Shown piece by piece: positions 54,448 through 64,000 of a DNA stretch of 64,000 nucleotides; position 1 is the stretch's first letter, and the number at the start of each line of letters is the position of its first letter. The translations under genes were made by a program, and so were the position numbers. This DNA comes from Tieghemiomyces parasiticus (lineage: Eukaryota; Kickxellomycota; Dimargaritomycetes; Dimargaritales; Dimargaritaceae): positions 123,951 through 187,950 of the forward strand of contig JANBPT010000002.1 in NCBI GenBank assembly GCA_027575765.1, read 5' to 3'. The notes under the pieces are model-generated. The model did no database searches. It worked only from the letters and a program-made list of their open reading frames with translations, and was not told the DNA's origin.

Positions 54448-55455
54448 ATGGCCTCCATCACCGCCTTCGCCTCGGCGGTGCCGATCCTGGCCTACTGCCT
54501 GTCGTCCATAACCATGACGATGGTCAACAAGTTCGTTCTCTCGGGGTTCCAGCACCACATGGTCTTCCTTATGCTGGGTATCCAGGCCCTGTCCAGCGTG
54601 GTTCTACTGGTGGTGTCAAGCAAGTTCCTGAATCTGCAGTACCGGAGCATGAGCATGGCTGACGCGCGGGCCTGGCTACCTGTGTCAGTGACTCAGGCCG
54701 TGATGCTGTACACGGGCGGCAAGAGTCTTCAGTACCTCAACGTGCCGCTCTTCACCATCTTCAAGAACCTAACCATCATCTTGGTGGCCTACGGCGAGCG
54801 GCTCATGTTCAAGTCCATCGTGACCCCACTCATGATGGCGGCCTTCGGACTTATGGTCCTTAGTTCGATCGTTGGCGGGTGGAACGATATCCAGTTTAAC
54901 TTGCTTGGCTACATGTGGATGGCCATGAACTGCTTCTCGTCGGCCTTCTTCGTCCTGCACATGCGCCGCGTCATGAAGGTGGTCAACTTCAAGGACTTTG
55001 ATACCGTCTACTACAACAATCTGCTCACCGCCCCCATGTTCTTCGTACTGAGTATTGTGGTCGAGAACTGGGGTGAGTTTCTTGCCTACTACGACGCCAC
55101 CGAACACCGTGCCGAGTACTGGTCCTTCGTGCGCTCTAACCTGTTTAGCGGCATTTGTGCCTTCGCCATCAGCTACTGCACCGCCTGGTGCATCCGCACC
55201 ACCAGCTCCACCACCTACAGCATGGCCGGTGCCCTCAACAAGCTGCCCATCGCCGTGTTCGCCATGTTTTACTTTGACGACCCCGTCACTGCCGGCGGCG
55301 TCCTGGCCGTCGCCCTCGGCTTCAGTGCTGGTCTGGTGTACACCCATGCCAAGAACCTACAGAAGAAGGATAGTGCCTCCCAGGCCAACCTGCCCACCCC
55401 CATCTCCATGGAGCCTGTTAAGAACATCAACGTCCGCGTCAAGAATGACCATTAA
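54448..55455 (+). CDS. VRG4: Golgi GDP-mannose transporter (Vrg4/GMT)
   Basis: Nucleotide-sugar transporter of the Vrg4/GONST family (335 residues, one exon), exchanging cytosolic GDP-mannose for lumenal GMP to feed Golgi mannosylation. It has about ten hydrophobic segments and both signature motifs: FKNLTIILVAYGE (Vrg4 FKNLT motif) and GALNKLPIA, the GALNK motif that binds GDP-mannose. The N-terminus (SAVPILAYCLSSITMTMVNK) is the family start. The frame opens at a TTG at 54307, so ATG 54448 in CACCATGGCC is chosen; the 47-residue extension would be unusual. The C-terminal tail is short and basic. Length agrees with yeast Vrg4 (337). Confidence 0.93.
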   Translation: MASITAFASAVPILAYCLSSITMTMVNKFVLSGFQHHMVFLMLGIQALSSVVLLVVSSKFLNLQYRSMSMADARAWLPVSVTQAVMLYTGGKSLQYLNVPLFTIFKNLTIILVAYGERLMFKSIVTPLMMAAFGLMVLSSIVGGWNDIQFNLLGYMWMAMNCFSSAFFVLHMRRVMKVVNFKDFDTVYYNNLLTAPMFFVLSIVVENWGEFLAYYDATEHRAEYWSFVRSNLFSGICAFAISYCTAWCIRTTSSTTYSMAGALNKLPIAVFAMFYFDDPVTAGGVLAVALGFSAGLVYTHAKNLQKKDSASQANLPTPISMEPVKNINVRVKNDH

Positions 55456-55822
55456 TTTAGACTTGTCTTTGATGGGTGGGGTCACTGATGGGAGCCGAGG
55501 GTCATTAACCGGCCCCACCCATTGTACCTCCCGCCCACGTTGTCGGACCTCGCTGTTTTTCACCTTACTGGGACACTGATAATTTGCCTGTCGCGGACCT
55601 CCGGTTAGTCTCCTTCGGGGGCCGTGTGCACCTTGCTGGGCTGGCCTCGGCGTGTGCCGCTGACGTCTGTCGCAATTCTCCTCTCTCTCTCTCCAATTGT
55701 TCGTCTTCTCGCCCGTCCGAATCTCTATTATTTTGCTTTTTTCAGCGCTACTCGATATAATGGACACTGTCTCTCAACCCAATGATAGTTGTAATTGGCC
55801 ATATCGATATATTATGACTGTC
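55456..55822. other. Convergent spacer GDP-mannose transporter / TOE1
   Basis: About 370 bases of presumed 3' untranslated sequence with pyrimidine tracts (CTCTCTCTCTC near 55680). No gene seen. Confidence 0.55.
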
Positions 55823-57615
55823 TCATTCTAGTTTGCTGGTGGGTGGGGGTGGTCCTTCGGGTTTAGCCGCTGCCGGCGTCGTCGCGGGTGGGTACATGGC
55901 TTGAAGCCGAGCGTGTTCCTCGGATACGGGGCTGAACTGGCTGGCGACGATGACCAATGGGTCAGCCTTATACATGAGGTTAACTTTGTTCCGGGCCTGG
56001 CCAACGATATCATGATTACCGTCATGTAAGTAACTAGCCAAGAGGTAGCCCGTCATGTAGGCATCATATCCGGACGTATGGTAACGGTTGGGTAGAATCT
56101 CGGCAGCCTGCGCCTGGAGAGTGGCTGGTGCCGACTGGGCTGACTCCAAGGAAATATGTTGTGTCTGCTTCGCCGGCGGGACCGGCTGCCACAACATTTG
56201 GTGTTCGACGACAATGGGCTGGATTAGGCTGCCGTCCCCTACCGGAGCCGGCGTAAATAGCCGCCGCTGGTACTTCCCCAGATGCCGGCCGGGGCCGGCC
56301 TGGAACCGTGCAATGTCGTGGGAACCTGAGCACTTGTCGCCCAACTCGCAATTGCCGTAGTTCTGTTCGGGGATAAGAAGTACGTAAGCAGTTATAGGTT
56401 AAGGTAAATGTAGGCAAACAAACATATAAAAAAGTATGATCCGGAATGGTTGTGTTAGGTTTCATAGGCCATTTGGCCTATGATGAGCTCTTATCGACCA
56501 TTAGTCGGTAGACTCGGGGGGGGGGGTACGCCACTTACGATGTACTGCATGCAGTAGGATTGGCCAATACACGCGGCGGGAGGGCCGGGGGACGCTACGC
56601 CGGGAGCTGTGGGTGACAGCTCGCTGCCGGCCACCGTGGCGTCTCCGGATTCGTCTGTTTCGACCAAAACCTTGGCCAAATCCAAGCACTCGGTTTTGTC
56701 GGTGACCGCTGCACCGCCGTTGGCCACCCCACCTGCCTCCGTCGCCGGTGGTGGTCTCCCTTTCTCGTTAGCTGGGGTAGAGGGGTCGCTGATTCGCTTG
56801 CGTAGGTGGTAGAGGTAAGCCAGGTAAGTCCGTGGCTCCTGCGCCATGAAGTCAGCGATGTACTTGGTGTCGTAGATACCCCCGGGGAACATGCTGTTAA
56901 GGTCACTGACGAAAGTGCCCAACTTATCGGGCAGCGTGGCGTACAGAGAGTGGTACATGAAGGTAAGGTCGTAAATCCCATTGTGGACGACTAGTTTACA
57001 GGCTTGGTTGGCGAGGAGCGTACGGAAGAGGCTACGTAACCACTCGGTTCCATCGGGGACGTTCAGGTCGGGGGCGGTGCCCAATGCTGGTTCGGCGGGT
57101 GCGTTTTTTTTACGTTTCACCCCGCGCGACGGCTGTAACTGCTCGGGGCCTAGGGTCCCAGGATTAAACATGATCCCGTGCCGAAACGTGTCGTTTAGAT
57201 CGGTGCCGTGGTTGAGGAGGAACTGTAGCGTGCCGGCATCAACCATGAACGTATCGGCGCGGAACATGGTGATGGTAAAGGTTTGGACAAGGTAGTGGAC
57301 CCCAAGGGTGGCCGTCCCGCCGGGCCCCAACGGTAACGTCGATCGGCGGAACGTGCTCAGCCCCATGGATAGAACCGAGTGGTTTTGGATGATGTTGCGG
57401 TACGCCTCGTAGCGCTCCTCCATGTCGGTCGCGCGGGTTGACCAGTTGCCGGACTTAAGTCGAGTCCCGTTGATAAGCGGCTCCGGGCCCATTTGGCCCA
57501 GACCCGTGAATTCAAAGTCCATCGCCACGAAGTCGGCCCGTCGGAGCGCCTTCTTGATATGCGGGGCCGCCTGAACCGCATTCTCCCGGTTAACTTCAAG
57601 ATGTCGGAAGTCCAT
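55823..57615 (-). CDS. TOE1: TOE1-like DEDDh 3' exonuclease (CAF1 family) with CCCH zinc finger
   Basis: Homologue of TOE1, a nuclear (Cajal body) CAF1-family deadenylase that trims 3' tails of snRNAs and other small RNAs. Two exons: 57615-56539 and 56362-55823 (538 residues; intron 56363-56538, GTAAGT...ACAG). DEDDh residues: D33 and E35 in AMDFEFTGLG, D216 in HNGIYDLTF, H454 and D459 in HTSGYDAYMTGY. The splice join exactly rebuilds a CX8CX5CX3H finger (CMQYINYGNCELGDKCSGSH). GTFVSDLNSMFPGGIYDTKYIADF is also typical of TOE1. ATG 57615 sits in a perfect GCCATGG context, but the frame continues to another ATG at 57720 that would add an Arg-rich, presequence-like segment. Confidence 0.9.
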
Positions 57616-58609
57616 GGCGAACTTGGTCAGGGCGCGGGTAAGCGGCCGGGCTAGGAGGGGGTGGCGAAATGCGAAGCGCCGGACGGGAATAAGGGTGCGT
57701 CCAGGGTCCAAACGAGACATGAAATGGGTAACTGGTGTAAAAATGAACACTGGATGGGCCCAGGCGGAGATGTCGACGGGCCCTTGTATCGCACACGGCA
57801 GGAGGGGTGGTTTCTGTTTATGGGTATGTGGACGACTAGTGCGGCCTAGACCGTTTGGCCCAATGCTAAGAACGTTGACGCTTAGCCCACCAAAAAATTA
57901 GAAAAAAGAATATCACGCCTAGAATCGGCCTTAATGTGCGACATTTTTCCATGGGCCCAATTGTGGTCTCCCCACCCCACCGCGCGGCTCATTTTCGCCC
58001 TTCGCCCTAAAAAGTGCGCCGGTGTCAATTGTGTGTGGCTAGGTCCCGGCTTAATATTGACGGACCTACCGCACCCGACAGTTTCTCCCTCTTTTGATCC
58101 TCCTTCAAGGTCGCTAGTCCTGTACTTTTTTCCCCCTAGTACTCACCTACTGAACCGGTATGTCGTCGCTACCGTGCACACCACCCGCCCGCTATGCCTC
58201 GGCCTCGACGCGGCACTGTCCGATCCGTTTATCCATCCATCAATCGCCCCGTCCATCCATCCATCCGTCTGTCTGACCGTAACCACTCTAATGGCCGAAT
58301 TATGCACTGCGAACCTTTGCATAGGATGGATAGGAACGGATAGCTTGATAAGAGAACCTAGCGGACAGTGCGGCAGTCAGGCCAAGCGGTTTGTAGATTC
58401 CTACTCGCCCGGAGGAATGCCAGACGACTGTGGATCGGCTGAATATCGCTATCGAACCGATCCCGGTAACTCTGACATTCACACTGACCTGGTGAATCTA
58501 GCGAGGCCGCCCACCTCAAGACTGAATCTCCTTTGCTCTGTAGGCTAACCGCTCTGGCTCTCTCGTTCCCTTGCCTTCACCTCCCCCCCGGACTTACCAG
58601 ATTATCGCA
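57616..58609. other. Divergent spacer TOE1 / eL30
   Basis: About 1 kb between divergent start codons. It includes the possible 35-residue TOE1 extension (to 57720), an (ATCC)n tract at 58231-58275 and, just before the eL30 ATG, a polypyrimidine-TTACCAG sequence that could be the 3' end of a 5' untranslated intron (inference). Confidence 0.5.
58231..58275. repeat. Imperfect ATCC tetranucleotide microsatellite
   Basis: Two clusters of ATCC repeats separated by CAATCGCCCC, in the promoter region of eL30. Confidence 0.8.
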
Positions 58610-58942
58610 ATGGCTCCCAAGAACAAGTCGAAGAAGGCGATGGATAACATCAACTCCCGCCTGGCCCTCGTGACCAAGAGCGGCAAGTACTCCCTGGGCT
58701 ACAAGAGCACCATCAAGTCTCTGCGCTCCGGCAAGTCCAAGCTCATCCTGGTGGCCGGCAACTGCCCCCCGCTGCGCAAGTCTGAGCTTGAGTACTACGC
58801 CATGCTCTCCAAGACCTCCGTGCACCACTACAGCGGTAACAACACCGACCTCGGCACTGCCTGCGGTAGATACTTCCGCGTCGGCTGCCTGTCCATCACC
58901 AACCCTGGTGACTCGGACATCATCAAGGTCGATGAGGAGTAA
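58610..58942 (+). CDS. RPL30: Large ribosomal subunit protein eL30
   Basis: Ribosomal protein eL30 (110 residues), a 60S subunit component of the L7Ae/L30e RNA-binding fold. Family stretches are clear: [62 protein letters not shown] and [16 protein letters not shown]. The frame is open upstream, but ATG 58610 (GCAATGGCTCCC, giving MAPKNK) is the usual eL30 start. Codon use is strongly C-ending, as expected for a highly expressed gene. No intron interrupts the coding part. Confidence 0.97.
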   Translation: MAPKNKSKKAMDNINSRLALVTKSGKYSLGYKSTIKSLRSGKSKLILVAGNCPPLRKSELEYYAMLSKTSVHHYSGNNTDLGTACGRYFRVGCLSITNPGDSDIIKVDEE

Positions 58943-60049
58943 GAAAAAGAGCCTGGGAAACTTGACCGTCATACCACACAGCACCCCCTATCCTTTCTTT
59001 CACTTCCCTGCTTGCCTGAGGTTAAATTCGTTCCACCTCTTGTAATTCTCCATCACGCCTACTTCGGTCTGTCGCCCGCGGTATTCTGGTCGAATAAAAC
59101 CTAGCAATCCCCTAAGCGGCCATATTGTATCTCTTGCTTAAGCGGGTGGGTAATGTCGCCGAATGTTTTTACCGCCCCCCCCCCTTGTGTGGGCAGGTGA
59201 AAATCGAACAGGAGAGGTCCGTTCGAGGTCGCGCAACTTCGAGATTCCCTAGCCTAGGTTTTAATGGCCGGATTGGACAGTCGAAAGCGCCTCGCGTGGC
59301 TTGCGTGGATTACTGCATATCTCTCATTCGCCGTTTTCCCTGCCTTGTGAAGGACTTATTCTTGGTAGCACGAGGTGAATGTGGACGTTAATAGGTTAGG
59401 AGGTAGAATGGGTCCTAACGTTACTCAGTGGCAGCGGAAGGATACAACTTGTATTCACTTGAAGGTAGCATAGTGTCGGTTATCTCCTGGGCATTTTTGG
59501 TATGGAGTCTATGCTTTATGGTTTAGTGATTAGGTATGAAAGATTGGTTGAGATGTGGGTATGGTTATGAGGGATGTCAAGCTGGCTTATTGAAATACAA
59601 GGCAAACGGAAGGCAAAGAAGACGGAATTGATAATGATAAAAAAAGGGATGGAGTGCAAAGAGGGTTGGGTGGAGTAGAGGAGGAAGGGATAAAAAGATA
59701 TTAGGTTGATAAAAGAAGTGAATGGTAGCATAAAAGAGGCGAAACGGCCAGTTTCAAGGGTCTATGGGAGGGGTTACGCGAGATAGGGACGATCTTCGTC
59801 GCTACGTTAAAATAGAGAGACAGCGCAATACGGAGTCTGGATCCAGCCGTCTCCGAACGGGAAGAGCGCGTGCACGCAGGAATAGACCGTCAGTATGGGA
59901 CACGCTCCCCTCCGAGGCCTCCAATATACCGCCATGTTTGCCCATTTATGGCCACGTACGAGAGAATATTGCCCTACTCCCACTCGCAGCAGTCCTGCCC
60001 CCCTCCACCCTTGCTTGGGCTCGTGAGGCAGGATGTTTGCACAGTCGGA
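58943..60049. other. Convergent spacer eL30 / CAP protein
   Basis: About 1.1 kb between convergent genes. It contains an AATAAA, a C10 run near 59169 and a purine-rich block (59620-59720) on the plus strand. No gene seen. Confidence 0.5.
59093..59098 (+). terminator. AATAAA polyadenylation signal after eL30
   Basis: AATAAA about 150 bases after the eL30 stop codon; the likely poly(A) signal by position. Confidence 0.45.
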
Positions 60050-60688
60050 CTAGAAGCGCTGCTGCGGTTCCGAGGGGGAGCGGCGGTAGTTGTTGGTAAC
60101 GGTGGACCAGAGGTCATTGGTGAGAGGTAGACCTAGGAAAGGCTTAGGTGAGCCCATGTCCGCCTCGGATGTGGAGGTAGACCCACCGGGAGAGTATGAG
60201 CTGCTGCCCTGGGAGCCGCCCTTCAGCGTAGCAAAGACCTGAGTCCAGTATCCGTTGATGTGGGACACGCCAACGTGAGTATAGTCCGGGTTCAGGATGT
60301 TTTCACGGTGGCCAGGGGAATTCATCCAGGCCACCATGACCTCATCCTCGTCACTCTGGTTATAGGCCACGTTTTCACCGCAGGCCACGGCATCGATACC
60401 GGCTTCCACCAGGCGGGACAGGGTATTGCCATTGCTATCGTTGTGGGTCATGGTGCCCACACGGGACTGGTAGCCGGAGTGGTGGTTGGCGTCCTGGGTC
60501 AGACGGGGTTCGTAGGACACGGCGGGGACGCCATTCTGCGTCCGCTCATGGTTGATCAAATCGAGCATCTTGTGCATGTTCAAGTTGTTCTCGCCTCGAG
60601 TGGCCAACAGGGCTGGATGGGCGATCGCCGACGTTGCAGCCAGGACCGTGACCACGGTCAAGGTGGCAAACTGGCGGAGAGAAATCAT
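60050..60688 (-). CDS. Secreted CAP/SCP (PR-1-like) domain protein
   Basis: Secreted CAP-superfamily protein of 212 residues. Residues 1-23 form a signal peptide (LRQFATLTVVTVLAATSAIA). The CAP domain (about 36-155) contains LDLINHERTQNGVPAVSYEPRL, HHSGYQSRVGTMTHND, GENVAYN and WMNSPGHRENILNPDYTHVGV ending in YWTQVFA, so the His/Glu pocket residues are present. A Ser/Gly/Thr-rich tail follows. Fungal members (PRY type) bind sterols and lipids, and others are secreted effectors; this protein's ligand is unknown. The ATG at 60688 begins the signal peptide, and a TATA box lies 300 bases upstream. Confidence 0.9.
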   Translation of the reverse strand: MISLRQFATLTVVTVLAATSAIAHPALLATRGENNLNMHKMLDLINHERTQNGVPAVSYEPRLTQDANHHSGYQSRVGTMTHNDSNGNTLSRLVEAGIDAVACGENVAYNQSDEDEVMVAWMNSPGHRENILNPDYTHVGVSHINGYWTQVFATLKGGSQGSSSYSPGGSTSTSEADMGSPKPFLGLPLTNDLWSTVTNNYRRSPSEPQQRF

Positions 60689-62612
60689 GCTGATCAGGGT
60701 AGGTATAAGTGCGATGAGGTCGTGTGTGTTTTAGGGACTATCGCCTGACGTGGTAGGCCTAATTCTAGGATGTTTGAGTTTGATGATTGGTGTTGAGTGG
60801 TCAGCTGTTGGACGAGTGCAAATGACGGCGTGAGGGGTTGGGCAACCAGGCCGCAATGGTAATTGATAGTGACGCGCAAGGATGCAAAGTTCAGGATAGG
60901 GGCGACGGGGTTGTTGAATGGGAATAGGAGGGGCAGGGAACGCATCAGTTATAGCGTCTATCCTTGCAGAGGCAGCGCGTCTGTATTTTATATAGCAGCG
61001 TGTCTGAGGATTGGGGTTGACCCACCTGTCCATAGTATTCTCCCCCTCCGTCACTCCAAAGGTCTCGCCGTGAACTTCGTCATGAAAAGGAGAGAGCGGA
61101 GAGAGTCGTCTCACATAGCAAGACGCGTGGGCGGAGATGCCCCGCTAGCAGTTACCAAAACCTACGGGCACCACCATGTCCCGTGATGGCTGGTAACCAA
61201 ACCCTAGACGCGGGGTCAGAGAGTAAAGAGGAGTGATGGCCGCCACCTAGCTTCGATTGTCTCCTGTGCCCCTTTTGTTGTTGCTTCTGTTACCTCCCCT
61301 CTGCTACTCCCCACACTACCTAACTAGCATGGGCTACCTGCGACCCTACGCTTTCCTCCCGGCTCATCCGCGCCCTCCGAGTTAACTTCACCTCCCTATA
61401 GCTGAGCGATAGAGCCTTCGACCACTGTCCTTTACCCCTACGAGTCCCCTGACAACATCCTACCTTGCTGTTACTACTGCAGTCTCCTCGTCAAACCGGG
61501 TGAGGACAGAATTTCTAAAGGGTTGGCCGGCGATACCCAGCCCACATAGCTTGCCTGCTACATTACCAAGCCATCTAGCCAGGGTACTTATACTCCCCCT
61601 GGTAGTCGGGCCCCCCTACTCTACCTACGATGCACAGCCACGGGAAAGCCTTGAGGCAGCACCGTGTAGTCCCGGTAGCAAACCTGTCGCATGGAAGCAG
61701 CCGAAGGGGAGAGGAGTTCGGCTACCTAAATGAAGGATCGGCGGGACCAAGTTTACTAGCAAAGGGACCAGCTAAAGTATCCGCTTTGTCTCGTGAATAA
61801 GTACTTGGCGGTCGAGCGCGCCGCCTGGTAAGCAACCAGAGCCGGTTGATTACCGGCCCAAAACTACTGCTGATCCAATGTTATTCTTCATCTGACTGAC
61901 TCCAACGGTGTGACTGCAATAGAACGGCTGGTAAAAATTGAACCCTGGCTAATCTGAGCCTGCCGCCCAATGGTGAAGTAAGCTCACAAACCCTCTTTAA
62001 GGTTTCCTTGTATTTTTATTTTTCCGCCCTGAACGGCACCGGTCAATGTGGGGGGGGGGCGCAGGTGCAAAATTTCAACCTGAGGGCGTAAGGTTTGGGT
62101 TGCGTATAGTAGGCCGACGGTGTGGCCGGATTAACCCGTCAATTAATTGTGTAGAACTTTATTTTTTTAGAAGGTCGTGGGCTGCATTCGTCTCCCCTTT
62201 TTCCTTGGCCAGTCGCCTACCGCCCCATTCATTCTCCTTAATATTACCTCCTGCCAGTAGTCATTTTCCATTCCCGCCCAGCGCTAACCTTGCAGTTCGA
62301 GGATATGGCCGAGGTTCTCGGTCGTTGTATAATTGAGGGGGTTAGGTTACGATTGTCGTCGGATTGGGTGATGGAGAAGGATCGCTCGTCTGCTCTCCTC
62401 ATGCAGCGAAAGGCCCCAAGGGAATTCATTTGACAGCCTCAGCCCGCTCGCTGTACTAAAGCGGGGTGTTGAATAGGAAAGCCAGTTCAGTCACAAGGTA
62501 TTCATGCATAAGGTAGTACTCAATTTAATACTTGGTTCACGGTCAAGAATGATCAACAGCGGGGGAGCGTGGCCGCTCAGAATCTGCCCACAATTTTCCA
62601 CAAACAATTTGG
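60689..62612. other. 1.9-kb spacer CAP gene / CMC4
   Basis: Contains the CAP-gene promoter with a TATA box (near 60987), a nine-G run near 62050 and AT-rich sequence. Open frames at 61500-61733 and 62046-62336 show no recognisable domain. Confidence 0.5.
60987..60994 (-). promoter_or_regulatory. TATA box (TATATAAA) upstream of CAP gene
   Basis: On the minus strand TATATAAA lies about 300 bases before the CAP-protein ATG. A strong TATA match; use inferred from position. Confidence 0.45.
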
Positions 62613-63279
62613 TTAGGTCTTCTGTCCGCCTATCCGCTGAGAGCAGCATGACGAGCTGCCGCCTTTGGTCAGGAGATCGGCGCAGCACTTTTGGAGGCGT
62701 TCGATGAATTGTTTGCAGTGGGTTTCCTGGTAGTTGTTCCGCTGGAGGCAATCCTGGATGGCACACGCCTCCTTCTGGCAAGGGGGGACTGGGTCGGCCT
62801 ATACAGTCATAGGGATAAAGGTATCCATAGGTAGAGGCGATAACGAGAGTCAGTGCCAAGGGTAGGGAGAGGGGAAGGTCAGCGAGCATGCTAGGCCCGG
62901 TGAAGCAGATTGGGCACGTCCCATTCGGAGAAATTCCACAATATGGTCCCCAGGCTGAAAGCAATCACATCGGCCAGACTACTGCCGGATTGGTAAGGGG
63001 AAGATACATTACAGACCAGGGTCTGAGCTCAGTCAACCCTCCCCCTGTCTGTGCCGTCCATTGTATCGCCGGCCGCCGTTTAAGCCTACCGGTCCATTCA
63101 CCCACAACAAAGTGAGCAACGTGTGGGGTCAGCAACTGCGTGAAACCAGTGGTTTGATCATGCGTGGCAAGGGTATTGGTCTGTCGAACCAAAGTAAGCA
63201 CAAAGTGGTCTGACCGTGACTGTTCTTGAACGCTTGGGTACCTAGAGTGACATCTCTAACAGTGCGTCAAACCTACCAT
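62613..63279 (-). CDS. CMC4: CMC4 (MTCP1 p8-type) twin-CX9C mitochondrial protein
   Basis: Small cysteine protein of the CMC4/p8-MTCP1 family, imported into the mitochondrial intermembrane space by Mia40. The main exon (62798-62613) encodes 61 residues beginning ADPVPPCQKEACAIQDCLQ. With an initiator Met, twin CX9C pairs are C8-C18 and C29-C39, plus the third pair C13 and C40; CQKEACAIQDC is the family signature. No ATG lies in this exon: an in-frame TAG with an acceptor (TATAG) directly precedes it. On the minus strand an ATG immediately followed by GTAGGT lies at 63279-63277, so intron 62799-63276 would separate the start codon from the rest in phase 0, giving MADPVPPCQK (62 residues). The main exon is secure; the first exon is a prediction. 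Confidence 0.8.
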
Positions 63280-63784
63280 TGTCAATAGAATAAATGGTGG
63301 GGAAAATAAGCTAGGAAGAATGGACAAATGTAAGTGCGTGGGAATGTAATGGCAGAGTAAGCTACAAAGCGAACAGCGCGAATTAACAAGAGCTGCAATA
63401 ACGCCAATGTCTAACGTAGAATGACTGGGTAACTGGGAATGGGGAGGCACATGACCTTCGCTGCTCCAGTACATTCCGTTTCACCCCGCCATTGTGACGT
63501 AGGGGCAGTTTACGTGGGACCAAAGTGCCAGTGATTCGGTGCGGTGGCCTGCACAGATTTAACGCGAAGGGTATGGGGGGGAAGGGTATTCCATTCCATA
63601 AACTGTGTTAGCTGTGCCACACACCCGAAGGCTACACCGTTTTGGTGGCTGGGAAGCTCAACTTTGGGTAGCCCCCAGCTGCCTAAGTATAATCAAATTA
63701 AAACCTCTCGCTGTGCCTATCACCTTTATCGATACAAAATGCATGGTTCTAATCGGAGTAACATCTCCCCTCCCTACTAGACGA
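63280..63784. other. Spacer CMC4 / PEX7
   Basis: About 500 bases between two minus-strand genes, presumed PEX7 3' untranslated region and CMC4 promoter. No other gene seen. Confidence 0.5.
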
Positions 63785-64000
63785 CTAGAAGACCAGGCCC
63801 GGCACCGTTACCACGGCGAGTTGCTCGTCCCAGGCGCAGGTGGCCAGCTGGCCGGGCACATAGAGGTTGAAATCGACACCAAACACAAACTCGGTATGGT
63901 AGTCGAGCAGTTCGCGCTGCGGCTGGCCCATGGGCGCGTCGATATTCCAGACGCGACAGGTCATGTCGTAGGACGCGCTGGCCAGGACGGCGTCGTGATG
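63785..64000 (-). CDS. PEX7: Peroxin-7 (PEX7) C-terminus, partial at right edge
   Basis: The last 71 residues and the stop codon of a PEX7 homologue, the WD40 receptor that brings PTS2-signal proteins to peroxisomes; the rest lies beyond the right edge. Visible: LASASYDMTCRVWN (a WD repeat end), HTEFVFGVDFNLYVPGQLATCAWDE and the short tail. The HTEF-x-GVDF and CAWDE elements match the last blade of PEX7. The frame is open to the edge with no splice site needed. Confidence 0.85.
   Translation of the reverse strand, partial: HHDAVLASASYDMTCRVWNIDAPMGQPQRELLDYHTEFVFGVDFNLYVPGQLATCAWDEQLAVVTVPGLVF

Noticed and set aside
57934..58548. 204-codon plus-strand frame upstream of eL30
   Set aside because: It runs through the ATCC microsatellite and promoter region and has no recognisable domain.

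Overview
This is a nuclear fungal window: a gene-dense, GC-rich coding stretch separated by AT-richer spacers. It carries 19 protein-coding genes; the first and last run off the edges. No tRNA, rRNA, transposon or CRISPR array was recognised. Introns are few (0 to 3 per gene), mostly about 135-240 bases, with GTAAGT/GTAGGT/GTAAGG-type donors and TAG/CAG acceptors. The gene set is fungal (PRM1, MDM31, Vrg4-type GDP-mannose transporter, Nem1, Ssh4-like Rsp5 adaptor), but it also keeps genes that budding yeast lacks (RalGAP alpha, TOE1, TMEM245, ALKBH8-type RRM-AlkB, POT1). That mix suggests an early-diverging, zygomycete-grade fungus, perhaps Zoopagomycota/Kickxellomycotina. This placement is inference.

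Layout. 1-8.2 kb: C-terminus of WDR24/Sea2 (+), PRM1 (-), ALKBH8-like (+). 8.5-16.6 kb: Utp16/Bud21-like nucleolar protein (-) and a 1634-residue seven-TM protein with a giant disordered tail (-). 16.6-20.2 kb: a gene-free gap. 20.3-24.1 kb: two mitochondrial inner-membrane genes in tandem, MDM31 and TIM23 (+). 26.6-33.7 kb: a secreted double-psi beta-barrel protein (+) and the Arf exchange factor GBF1/Gea (-). 34.3-43.1 kb: POT1, TMEM245 and Nem1/CTDNEP1 (all +). 43.5-52.8 kb: SPRY/PY Ssh4-like protein and RalGAP alpha (both -). 54.4-58.9 kb: GDP-mannose transporter (+), TOE1 (-), ribosomal protein eL30 (+). 60.0-64.0 kb: secreted CAP/SCP protein (-), a small twin-CX9C protein CMC4 whose start codon appears to be split off by an intron (-), and the C-terminus of PEX7 (-).

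There is no operon-like logic, as expected for a nuclear genome, but themes recur: secretory and membrane traffic (GBF1, Vrg4, Ssh4-like, RalGAP, TMEM245), mitochondria and peroxisomes (MDM31, TIM23, CMC4, PEX7), RNA metabolism (ALKBH8, Utp16, TOE1, eL30), TORC1 signalling (WDR24) and telomeres (POT1). Several start codons were moved from the longest open frame to an ATG further in, because the open frame began with TTG or GTG. Splice joins were chosen by restoring conserved motifs, for example the CX8CX5CX3H finger of TOE1 and the 'GND' loop of RalGAP.
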